From Candidatus Omnitrophota bacterium (GTDB lineage Bacteria; Omnitrophota; Gorgyraeia; Pluralincolimonadales; Pluralincolimonadaceae): a stretch of DNA of 64,000 nt. The notes beneath the pieces were generated by a model. That model was not told where the DNA came from. It was given only the letters and a program-made list of their open reading frames with translations, and made no database searches. Where the stretch lies: contig JBAZFB010000001.1 of the NCBI GenBank assembly GCA_041653595.1, positions 62,001-126,000 on the forward strand, written 5' to 3'. The position numbers and the translations under genes were made by a program. The stretch's first letter is position 1. The number at the start of each line of letters is the position of its first letter. Of the stretch, positions 8,646 through 15,325 are shown in pieces.

Positions 8646-9329
8646 TTATCTTTTCTTCCATTTGTCGACAATTTCCGACGTTATCTTGCCGGCAATATCC
8701 TTCGAGCCGAGGCCGAACGCCAGGCCCAAAGCTAATCCGGTCGCCGCCAATGCCACCACTACCACGGTGTCCAATATGAATGTCCTGACACCGAGCATCG
8801 GGAGGACCGTAAGTACCGTTATTACTATGATTATTATCTGCGCTATCGATCCGAGGTTCTTCGAAGTCGCTATCCCGGCGTTCGATGCCGTTGTCCTTAC
8901 AATCGAACCTATCAAAGCGGCAAAGAAAAGACCCAGTACCAGAACGAAGATCGAAAGTACTACCCTACCGGCGTATTCAACCGCCTGATCGAGGAAACCG
9001 GACGTCTTGAGGCCCACTACGTTCAGTGTTATGATCACAAACACCAGAACCAGCAGCCAATAGATCACCATACCGATCAACTCTGACAGGGTATGTTTGA
9101 TCTCGCCTTTGGCGAGTATGCTCGCGATACCTGCCTTTTCAGATAAGACATCAAAGCGGGCGACCTTAAGTACCTGAACAACAGCCTTCTCGACGATCTT
9201 CGTGATGATCAGGAAGATAACGAGAAGTATCAATCCGCCTACGAGAAGTATCAGGTAATTCGCCAAATTCGACCATACCTGGCTCCAGGTGGTGACGATC
9301 AAATTCAATGTCGTCTGCCCTTGACCCAT
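8646..9329 (-). CDS. Mechanosensitive-channel-type transmembrane protein
   Basis: A 227-residue membrane protein with about four hydrophobic segments (roughly residues 17-40, 75-100, 110-135 and 155-200). The tail, GLALGLAFGLGSKDIAGKI, resembles the conserved TM-helix region of MscS-like small-conductance channels, but the cytoplasmic beta domain of MscS is missing. The start is set by a strong AGGAGGGG ribosome binding site before the ATG at 9329; an upstream in-frame start would add 27 residues but lacks such a site. It forms its own unit, with a promoter at 9383-9410 and a terminator at 8553-8597. Likely role: passive release of solutes or ions under turgor; inferred only. Confidence 0.8.
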   Translation of the reverse strand: MGQGQTTLNLIVTTWSQVWSNLANYLILLVGGLILLVIFLIITKIVEKAVVQVLKVARFDVLSEKAGIASILAKGEIKHTLSELIGMVIYWLLVLVFVIITLNVVGLKTSGFLDQAVEYAGRVVLSIFVLVLGLFFAALIGSIVRTTASNAGIATSKNLGSIAQIIIIVITVLTVLPMLGVRTFILDTVVVVALAATGLALGLAFGLGSKDIAGKITSEIVDKWKKR

Positions 9330-9382
9330 CTTACCCCTCCTTTCAGGTTTTAATTCCCTAAAATGATTCCCTGTTTGATTTA

Positions 9383-9410
9383 ATATTAACATAAAGAAAA
9401 TAATTGTCAA
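9383..9410 (-). promoter_or_regulatory. Promoter of the mechanosensitive-channel-like gene
   Basis: Minus strand: a perfect TTGACA at -35 (forward 9405-9410), 16-nt spacer and TAATAT as -10 (forward 9383-9388). It lies 54 nt before the ATG at 9329. Confidence 0.65.
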
Positions 9411-9461
9411 GCACTTTTTCCAGGTTTAGCAATAAATTTCTATTCCGCGGCCGCGGCATTA

Positions 9462-9470
9462 TGATATAAT
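9462..9470 (+). promoter_or_regulatory. Extended -10 promoter of the TPR gene
   Basis: Plus strand TGATATAAT, an extended -10 element (TGnTATAAT), 24 nt before the chosen start at 9495. No good -35 is present, which is usual for this class. Confidence 0.5.
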
Positions 9471-9494
9471 CATAAAAATTAAACGGAGATGAAG

Positions 9495-10055
9495 ATGAAA
9501 AGACTTTTTGATCTCAAAGCGTGGATTTTAGTTTCTATTATCCTGATTTTCTGCAATATCGCGGCTTTTGCGGCCGGTAACAAGAAGGTTGCGCAGCTTT
9601 TGGGGCAGGCGACACAGTTTTTAAGCGCCGGCGACTACGATAAGGCGATAAAAACATGCGATGACATCCTCGGAGTGGACCGGAATTGCCCGGCCGCCTA
9701 TTATCTCCGCGGATTCGCCAACCGTTACAAGAAGGAATACGTGATCGCTATCGTGGATTTCACGCGCGCGGTGCAGCTCAACCCTAAATATGCGGCCGCC
9801 TATTACGGCCGCGCGCTCTCATACGCATATACGGGGGATTACGGTAACGCGCTGGCGGACCTTGACGCGGCGATCGCCATAGATCCCCGTTATACCGACG
9901 CGTATATAAACCGCGCGAGGGTCTATTATGAGATAGACGAATACGACAAGGCGTGGGACGACGTGCATAAGGCGGAATCCCTCGGCGTATCCGAGGACAT
10001 ACTATACAAGAGCTTCATCAAGAAGCTGAAGGAAGTTTCGGGAAGGAACCGATAG
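9495..10055 (+). CDS. Secreted TPR-repeat protein
   Basis: A 186-residue protein with a basic N-terminus, a hydrophobic core and a likely signal-peptidase site after AAFAA (about residue 25-28). Three to four tetratricopeptide repeats follow (about residues 35-170), with AAYYLRGFANRYKKEY and AAYYGRALSYAYTGDY as clear TPR helices. TPRs hold protein partners; nothing points to a partner here. An ATG lies at 9489 too, but the GGAG ribosome binding site touches it, whereas it is 6 nt from the ATG at 9495, so the second is preferred. It is a single-gene unit with its own promoter and terminator. Confidence 0.85.
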   Translation: MKRLFDLKAWILVSIILIFCNIAAFAAGNKKVAQLLGQATQFLSAGDYDKAIKTCDDILGVDRNCPAAYYLRGFANRYKKEYVIAIVDFTRAVQLNPKYAAAYYGRALSYAYTGDYGNALADLDAAIAIDPRYTDAYINRARVYYEIDEYDKAWDDVHKAESLGVSEDILYKSFIKKLKEVSGRNR

Positions 10056-10057
10056 CG

Positions 10058-10086
10058 GCGGGCGGGATCCAAGCCCGTCTTTTTTA
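10058..10086 (+). terminator. Intrinsic terminator of the TPR gene
   Basis: Plus-strand GC-rich stem (GCGGGC paired with GCCCGT, 10058-10063 and 10073-10078) followed by CTTTTTTA, starting 3 nt after the TPR stop codon. Confidence 0.8.
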
Positions 10087-10089
10087 CTT

Positions 10090-10362
10090 TTAGGTCTTTT
10101 TCCTGTTGGGGAATAACACCAGTATAACAAACCCGAAGATGCTTAAAAGCCCGAGTAATCCCCAGGCGCCTTTGTAGCCTTTGCCTTTCGCGTAATTCCA
10201 CAGGCCCCATATCAGCAGCAGGAATCCGCCGTAGATAAGGATAGCCGCGCACCAGAGGACTATCCCGATATGGACATAATAACTTGCCAAAAACCCGATT
10301 ATCTGCGCCAGTATCCCGAACCCAACTCCGATATTCGTCTTTGTCCTGTACTCCCCTATCAT
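10090..10362 (-). CDS. Small membrane protein, unknown function
   Basis: A 90-residue protein with three hydrophobic segments (about 13-30, 33-55 and 66-84) joined by short loops and ending in a basic tail (PNRKKT). I do not recognise the family. The ATG overlaps the stop of the upstream glycosylase gene by 4 nt (ATGA), so the two are probably co-translated. The third segment, separated by GYKGAWGLLGL, resembles the Gly-rich turn of many small bacterial inner-membrane proteins. Confidence 0.7.
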   Translation of the reverse strand: MIGEYRTKTNIGVGFGILAQIIGFLASYYVHIGIVLWCAAILIYGGFLLLIWGLWNYAKGKGYKGAWGLLGLLSIFGFVILVLFPNRKKT

Positions 10363-11201
10363 GCTTTCCCCCTCCCGTGCCTTAAATAATGATATAAGTA
10401 TTCCTGCGCGTATCCGGCGTAGGCGCCGAAACGTTCCCGCGCGAACTCCGCGGCTTTCTTAGGCGCCACGGTCTTCCCGTCAAAATATAACTCCTCGATG
10501 CCCCTCTTTATCCACACATCTACCGGAAAGGCCTCGTATTTCTTGAACGAAAAGAGCAAGACACAATCCGCGACCTTCCCGCCCACGCCCTTAAGCGACA
10601 TCAGCCTTTCCTTCGCTTCCGTATAGTTTAAATCCTCGAGCGCATCCAAGTCAAACTTTTTCGAGGCGACCTTCTGCGCGGTATCCTTTATATACGCGGC
10701 CCTGAAACCGAGCCCCAATCCCTTGAGGGCTTTTATATCGGCCCCGGCGATACGCGCGGCCGGAGGAAAGGAATAAGCTTCCGTCCCGCCAAAGGCGAGC
10801 CTCTTGCCGAACCTTTTCGAAAGGCCTGCTATCATCTTTTTTATGCGCGGGATATTGGTATACGATGAAAGGATGAACGAGGCGAGGCACTCCCACCGGT
10901 CCTGGTTCAATATCCTGAGGCCGCGGTATTTCTTTATGGCCTTTTTGATGTGCGGGTCTGCGCCTATTTCCTTATATATGCGCGGCAGGTCCTCATTGAG
11001 CCCGAAATAATCGGCTATCTTATCCCTGTCTACGGGGGAACCGGCCTCTATGGCGAGAGCGCGGCCGTCAAACGCGACCTTGACAAGCGCTTTGCCTATC
11101 ACGCCGGCGTAAAAATCACCGGACCTCTCCCACCGGAACGCCTGGCCGCATTCCAACGTATGTTCGAGGTTAAAATCAGAGACGGGTAAGCTTAATCTCA
11201 T
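10359..11201 (-). CDS. ogg: 8-oxoguanine DNA glycosylase (Ogg1-like)
   Basis: Removes oxidised guanine from DNA and cleaves the strand by a lyase step. The 280-residue protein has the N-terminal OGG pattern LECGQAFRW (about 17-24) and a helix-hairpin-helix-GPD core: LKGVGGKVADC carries the Schiff-base lysine (Lys209), and PVDVWIKR carries the catalytic Asp (Asp228). This layout follows eukaryotic and clostridial Ogg1 rather than MutM. The start overlaps the dcd stop (ATGA), so the run is nrdJ-dcd-ogg-small membrane protein, a nucleotide-supply and repair unit that probably shares the nrdJ promoter. Confidence 0.93.
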   Translation of the reverse strand: MRLSLPVSDFNLEHTLECGQAFRWERSGDFYAGVIGKALVKVAFDGRALAIEAGSPVDRDKIADYFGLNEDLPRIYKEIGADPHIKKAIKKYRGLRILNQDRWECLASFILSSYTNIPRIKKMIAGLSKRFGKRLAFGGTEAYSFPPAARIAGADIKALKGLGLGFRAAYIKDTAQKVASKKFDLDALEDLNYTEAKERLMSLKGVGGKVADCVLLFSFKKYEAFPVDVWIKRGIEELYFDGKTVAPKKAAEFARERFGAYAGYAQEYLYHYLRHGRGKA

Positions 11202-11752
11202 TTTACTTTAGGAAGGACTATCCCCTGTTGCGCCTGGTATTTTCCTTTTCTGTCCCTGTATGTGACTTCCGGCGCTTCGTCGCATTCGTAAAAGAGGAGC
11301 TGCGCGATGCCTTCTTCGGAATAGATCTTTGCGGGATGCGGCGTCGTATTGCTTACCGCCATGGTGAGGTAACCCTCCCAGGTCGGTTCGAGCGGGCTGA
11401 TATTCACGATCACCCCGCAGCGGCAGTATGTGGACTTGCCGAAGCAGATGGCGATCACCCTCTCCGGCATCTTGAAGTATTCCAGCGAACGCGCGAGGAC
11501 GAACGAGTTCGGCGGGATAATGCACTCTTTTCCCTTAAAGTCGACGAAAGAGTGCGGGTCGATATGCTTGGGGTCTATTACGGGATTTCCCGTGCCGACG
11601 AATACCTTGAATTCGTCATGGACCCTTATGTCGTAACCGAAGCTCGAGAGGCCGTAACTGATATGGCCCTCTGAGACCTGGTGGTCGATAAAAGGTTCGA
11701 TCATCCCGGCCTCGAGGACCATCTTTTTGATCCAGCGATCAGGTTTTATCAT
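11198..11752 (-). CDS. dcd: dCTP deaminase
   Basis: Deaminates dCTP to dUTP, feeding thymidylate synthesis. The 184-residue length fits. Conserved blocks are SYGLSSFGYDIRV near residue 32, the central CRCGVIVNISPLEPTWEG with the catalytic Glu region, and SEEGIAQLLFYE. A bifunctional deaminase/dUTPase form cannot be excluded from sequence alone. It starts directly at the end of nrdJ (0-nt gap), so dNTP synthesis and adjustment are expressed together. Confidence 0.93.
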   Translation of the reverse strand: MIKPDRWIKKMVLEAGMIEPFIDHQVSEGHISYGLSSFGYDIRVHDEFKVFVGTGNPVIDPKHIDPHSFVDFKGKECIIPPNSFVLARSLEYFKMPERVIAICFGKSTYCRCGVIVNISPLEPTWEGYLTMAVSNTTPHPAKIYSEEGIAQLLFYECDEAPEVTYRDRKGKYQAQQGIVLPKVK

Positions 11753-14122
11753 TTAGCCGCACTTGGAATAGCCGCACGCCTTGCAGACCATGCAGCCTTC
11801 GACGTGCTGGAGCGCGCCGCCGCAATCCGGGCAGACACCTACGACGTTGCCGAGCTTGTTCTTCCCCTTCGCTTCGCTCAGGACTCCGCCCTTCACTTCG
11901 CTCAGGACACCGGCTTTCGCGGAAGGCAACTCTTCGGCCCTTACTTCAGGCGCGGACTGCGGAGCCGCGGCGACGTCCTGCGCTTTCTTGTTCAGCAGCC
12001 GTCTTTCTATGACCTTTGCCAAGGCATCGGCGCAGGAGAATATCCTGCCGCCCTTCTCCCACGACGGGTTTGGGCACCTGATGCCGTTGAGCTGCTCTAT
12101 TATTGAATGGGTATCGAGGCCGCAGCGCAGCGCGAGCGATACGAGCCTGCCGATGGCTTCGAGTTGGCTCGAGGCGCATCCGCCGGCCTTGCCCATCTGC
12201 GTGAATACCTCGAACGGCATCCCGTTCTCGTCCTCATTTATCGTGATATAGAGGTTGCCGCAGCCCGTGAGTATCTTCGTGGTCGTGCCCCTTGTGACCT
12301 CGGGCCTCGGGCGGGGTGATGTGCGCGCCTTATCTTCGGCCTTCGCTGCCGGGGCCTCGTTCCCTTCGGCGTTCTCCGCGTCCGGTTTCTCTTTAGTGCG
12401 GGCGATATAAAGGACCTGCTCTTCGCGGCTGCCGTCGCGGTATATGGTCACGCCCTTGCATCCCATCTTATAAGCCAACAGGTATACCTCGTGCACATTG
12501 TCCGGCGTCGCGTTATGCGGGAAGTTGACCGTCTTCGAAACGGCGTTATCCGTATACTTCTGGAAAGCTGCCTGCATCCTGATATGCCAGATCGGCGTTA
12601 TGTCGTGCGCCGTGACGAATACCCTCTTTATGTCGTCGGGGACCTCCTCTACGTCATGGAGCGTCCCTTTCTCGGCGATCTTCTGCATCAGCTCTTCGGA
12701 ATAGAAACCGCGTTCCTTCGCGACGCCCTCGAATAACCTGTTGACCTCGACCAGTTTCGTCTTGTCCATCACCTCGCGGTAATAGGATATGGCGAAAACC
12801 GGTTCGATGCCGCTCGAGGTGTCGGCGAGTATGGAGAGCGTCCCGGTCGGGGCGATAGTGGTCAGCGTCGCGTTCCTCAGGCTCGGCCCGTCGGAATAAA
12901 CGGAGCTCGAGAAGTTCGGGAACGGCCCGCGCCTTAACGCGAGCGCGTGCGCTTCCCTCCTCGATTCTTCCTGGATGAACGACATCACCTTCTCGGCCAA
13001 TTCTATCGCTTCGTCGGAATTATAAGGGACCCCAAGCTTTATGAGCATCTCGGCGAATCCCATGACGCCGAGGCCGATCTTCCGGTTGGCCTTGGTCATC
13101 GTCTCGATCTGCGGGAGCGGGAACTTGTTCATATCGATCACGTTATCGAGGAAATGGATCGCGAGTTTCGTCGTCCGGCGCAGCTTCTCCCAGTCGAGCT
13201 GGGGAGAGGAGGCATCCATGTCCACCATCTTAGAAAGGTTTATCGAGCCGAGGTTGCAGCTCTCATAGGGGAGCAAGGGCTGCTCGCCGCACGGGTTCGT
13301 CGATTCGATCGCGCCGATCTTCGGCGTCGGGTTCGACTTGTTTATCCTGTCGATGAATATTATTCCCGGCTCGCCGTTCTTCCAGGCCCTCTTGACTATC
13401 ATGTCGAATACTTCGCGGGCCTTCAGGTGCCCGAAGACTTTCTTGTTGTGCGGGGCGATGAGGTCGTATTCCTCGTCGCGCTCGACCCTCTTCATGAACT
13501 CTTCGGTGATCGCGACCGAGATGTTGAAATTCGTTATGTCCTTGTCCGTCTCTTTGCATTTTATGAAATCGAGGACATCCGGATGGTCGATGCGCAGTAT
13601 GCCCATGTTCGCGCCGCGGCGTGTGCCGCCTTGTTTTACGGCGTGGGTGGCAGCGTCGAATACTTTCATGAAGGATACCGGGCCGCTCGCGATGCCGCCG
13701 GTCGTCTTTACCATCGAGTTGGCCGGGCGCAGCCTAGAGAAAGAGAACCCGGTGCCGCCGCCGGAACGATGGATGAGCGCCGTGTTCTTTATCGCCTCGA
13801 ATATCGATTCCATGGAATCTTCCACCGGCAGGACGAAACACGCCGACAGCTGCTGCAGCTCGCGTCCGGCGTTCATCAGGGTCGGTGAATTAGGCAGGAA
13901 GTCCAGGTTGTATATTATAGAGTAAAACTCATCCTCAAGCTTTGCCACATTATAATCTGGATCATAATATGAGTCCGCTGAAGCTATGTTATGCGCTACG
14001 CGCCTGAAGAGCTCCTCCGGGGTCTCTATGACGCGGCCTTCCGAGTCCTTCCTGAGATAACGTTTTTCCAGGACTTTTTTGGAATTGGCTGATAAACCAT
14101 TCTTGATACCTGTATCCCCCAT
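11753..14122 (-). CDS. nrdJ: Adenosylcobalamin-dependent (class II) ribonucleotide reductase
   Basis: Reduces ribonucleotides to deoxyribonucleotides using adenosylcobalamin, without oxygen. The protein is 789 residues from the ATG at 14122, chosen because an AGGAGGG ribosome binding site lies 7 nt upstream. Visible blocks: the N-terminal ATP-cone-free start, SACFVLPVEDSM, HRSGGGTGFSF, the active-site motif NPCGEQPLLPYESCNLGSIN, and APTGTLS. The C-terminus has a zinc-ribbon-like tail with four cysteines (CPDC...CKAC) typical of the NrdJ/NrdZ branch. Just before this tail is a 24-nt tandem repeat (see the repeat entry). Regulation: a strong promoter and two NrdR-like boxes lie upstream. Confidence 0.97.
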   Translation of the reverse strand: MGDTGIKNGLSANSKKVLEKRYLRKDSEGRVIETPEELFRRVAHNIASADSYYDPDYNVAKLEDEFYSIIYNLDFLPNSPTLMNAGRELQQLSACFVLPVEDSMESIFEAIKNTALIHRSGGGTGFSFSRLRPANSMVKTTGGIASGPVSFMKVFDAATHAVKQGGTRRGANMGILRIDHPDVLDFIKCKETDKDITNFNISVAITEEFMKRVERDEEYDLIAPHNKKVFGHLKAREVFDMIVKRAWKNGEPGIIFIDRINKSNPTPKIGAIESTNPCGEQPLLPYESCNLGSINLSKMVDMDASSPQLDWEKLRRTTKLAIHFLDNVIDMNKFPLPQIETMTKANRKIGLGVMGFAEMLIKLGVPYNSDEAIELAEKVMSFIQEESRREAHALALRRGPFPNFSSSVYSDGPSLRNATLTTIAPTGTLSILADTSSGIEPVFAISYYREVMDKTKLVEVNRLFEGVAKERGFYSEELMQKIAEKGTLHDVEEVPDDIKRVFVTAHDITPIWHIRMQAAFQKYTDNAVSKTVNFPHNATPDNVHEVYLLAYKMGCKGVTIYRDGSREEQVLYIARTKEKPDAENAEGNEAPAAKAEDKARTSPRPRPEVTRGTTTKILTGCGNLYITINEDENGMPFEVFTQMGKAGGCASSQLEAIGRLVSLALRCGLDTHSIIEQLNGIRCPNPSWEKGGRIFSCADALAKVIERRLLNKKAQDVAAAPQSAPEVRAEELPSAKAGVLSEVKGGVLSEAKGKNKLGNVVGVCPDCGGALQHVEGCMVCKACGYSKCG
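11868..11925. repeat. In-frame tandem copy of a dispersed repeat inside nrdJ
   Basis: A 13-mer CTTCGCTCAGGAC occurs at 11872-11884 and again at 11896-11908, 24 nt apart. On the coding strand this gives two 8-residue units, GVLSEVKG and GVLSEAKG, in the low-complexity linker before the zinc tail. The 13-mer TTCGCTTCGCTCA at 11868-11880 recurs outside a gene at 14367-14379. Confidence 0.8.
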
Positions 14123-14147
14123 AACCACGCCCTCCTTTCCAACCGCC

Positions 14148-14176
14148 AGTATAGTCAACCGCTAGTATCGTGTCAA
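14148..14176 (-). promoter_or_regulatory. Sigma70-type promoter of nrdJ
   Basis: Minus strand TTGACA (forward 14171-14176), exactly 17 nt spacer, TATACT (forward 14148-14153). One base from the full consensus; 25 nt before the ATG of nrdJ. Confidence 0.88.
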
Positions 14177-14183
14177 GGAAAAA

Positions 14184-14230
14184 ATACTACATATTGTGTT
14201 TCCCGTCGGCAAAAACCCCCTATTTTGTGT
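14184..14230 (-). promoter_or_regulatory. Two NrdR-like boxes upstream of nrdJ
   Basis: NrdR represses ribonucleotide reductase genes by binding paired 16-bp boxes (consensus ACACwATATnTdGTGT) spaced by three helical turns. Minus strand 14199-14184 reads ACACAATATGTAGTAT, 15 of 16 matches; 14230-14215 reads ACACAAAATAGGGGGT, 13 of 16. Their starts are 31 bp apart, the spacing known for real box pairs. They lie just upstream of the -35 element. nrdR itself is not in the window. Confidence 0.8.
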
Positions 14231-14304
14231 TTTCCACGTTATTTAGGGGGCTTTTGCTTCTACTTGCCCTTTTTGCGAAAAGAACTTCGCCCTTTTAGGG
14301 TAGG

Positions 14305-14349
14305 TTACTTCTTGGGTTTCTTTTTTCCGCAACCGCATGATCCGCACAT
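14305..14349 (-). CDS. Candidate 14-residue Cys/Lys-rich microprotein
   Basis: Minus-strand ORF encoding MCGSCGCGKKKPKK. An AGGAG ribosome binding site lies 8 nt upstream of the ATG, and a promoter is found about 93 nt further up (14442-14469). Three cysteines in CxxCxC spacing followed by a lysine-rich tail could bind a metal or cluster, or nucleic acid; no function is known to me. It sits between gpmA and the NrdR boxes of nrdJ. An overlapping ATG 5 nt upstream opens a different frame of 19 codons that looks less protein-like. The ORF is short enough to arise by chance; the ribosome binding site and composition are the support. Confidence 0.5.
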   Translation of the reverse strand: MCGSCGCGKKKPKK

Positions 14350-14441
14350 TGCATTCTCTCCTCTGGTTCGCTTCGCTCACCATCCCTCGAACTATCCCGA
14401 ACGCTGCCGAGGGATTTTTAGCCCTTACGTGTCCGGCTATA

Positions 14442-14469
14442 ATTATACCATCTTTTTTCAATTCCGCAA
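14442..14469 (-). promoter_or_regulatory. Promoter in the gpmA-nrdJ gap
   Basis: Minus strand TTGCGG (forward 14464-14469), 16-nt spacer, TATAAT (forward 14442-14447). A transcript from here would carry a leader of about 85 nt before the microprotein. The leader contains a six-base stem (CCCTCG with CGAGGG) and the GAGCGAAGCGAA repeat. Confidence 0.55.
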
Positions 14470-14491
14470 TAATATCTTTTCAGCGGCGCTT

Positions 14492-15241
14492 CTACTTTTT
14501 GGCTTTGCCCTGATTGGCGACGGCTTCCATCGCCTTCTTGACTTCTTCCGGGTCGCCGAGATAATAATGCTTTATCGGTTTCAGGTTATTGTCGAGTTCG
14601 TAGACAAGAGGCAGGCCTGTGGGTATATTAAGCCCGACGATATCCTGGTCCGATACGTTATCGAGGTATTTTACGAGCGCCCTTAAAGAGTTGCCGTGCG
14701 CGGCGATAATGACGTGTTTGCCGCTCTTTACTGCCGGCGCCATAGTCTCGTGCCAATAAGGAAGGAAGCGCGCGACCGTATCCTTGAGGCACTCGGTCAG
14801 CGGTATCTCGCTCGGTTTCAAATCTTTGTAGCGCGGGTCTTTCGCCGGGCTGCGGGGGTCATTTTTTTCTAATGCCGGCGGCGGCGTGTCGTAACTCCTG
14901 CGCCATACTAAAACCTGCTCTTCGCCGAACTTCGCGGCCATCTCGGATTTATTGAGGCCTTGTAGCGCGCCGTAATGCCTCTCGTTTAAGCGCCATGAAT
15001 TATATACGGGTATCCACATCAAGTCCATCCCGTCGAGGGTTATCCAGAGCGTCCTTATCGCCCTCTTGAGGACCGACGTGAACGCGACGTCGAATACGAA
15101 ACCTTCCTTCTTTAACACCTCGCCTGCCTTCTTCGCCTCGGCGAGGCCTTTCTCGGAGAGGTCGACATCTGTCCAGCCGGTGAACCGGTTCTCCTTATTC
15201 CAAGTACTCTCGCCGTGACGAAGTAATACAACTTTATACAT
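14492..15241 (-). CDS. gpmA: 2,3-bisphosphoglycerate-dependent phosphoglycerate mutase
   Basis: Interconverts 3- and 2-phosphoglycerate in glycolysis and gluconeogenesis. The 249-residue protein starts MYKVVLLRHGEST, the phosphohistidine motif with His9, continues with NKENRFTGWTDVDLSEKG, and has the second catalytic histidine in IIAAHGNSLR. The length is that of the dPGM class, not the cofactor-independent enzyme. It is an isolated gene: the helicase gene upstream ends 84 nt away, and a 9-bp inverted repeat lies in that gap. Confidence 0.96.
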   Translation of the reverse strand: MYKVVLLRHGESTWNKENRFTGWTDVDLSEKGLAEAKKAGEVLKKEGFVFDVAFTSVLKRAIRTLWITLDGMDLMWIPVYNSWRLNERHYGALQGLNKSEMAAKFGEEQVLVWRRSYDTPPPALEKNDPRSPAKDPRYKDLKPSEIPLTECLKDTVARFLPYWHETMAPAVKSGKHVIIAAHGNSLRALVKYLDNVSDQDIVGLNIPTGLPLVYELDNNLKPIKHYYLGDPEEVKKAMEAVANQGKAKK

Positions 15242-15264
15242 TTTGATCTCCTTTATTAAGCGGT

Positions 15265-15299
15265 ATCCCGCGGTGACCCGGAGTGCTAATCCGCGGGAT
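15265..15299. repeat. Inverted repeat between the helicase gene and gpmA
   Basis: ATCCCGCGG at 15265-15273 pairs with CCGCGGGAT at 15291-15299 across a 17-nt loop. No T run follows on either strand, so it is not a standard terminator. It could be a weak terminator of the helicase gene or part of the gpmA 5' leader. Confidence 0.55.
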
Positions 15300-15325
15300 G
15301 GTAATTACATCTGTAAGCGGTACCA

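Noticed and set aside
12947..13888. 313-codon plus-strand open frame
   Set aside because: Arg/Leu-rich shadow of nrdJ, which carries conserved active-site motifs on the minus strand.
14243..14461. 72-codon minus-strand open frame between gpmA and nrdJ
   Set aside because: No ribosome binding site, no family pattern, and it overlaps a promoter and a better-supported 14-residue ORF in another frame.
15242..15325. GC-rich hairpin region considered as a tRNA gene
   Set aside because: One stem only, no cloverleaf arms, no T-loop sequence.
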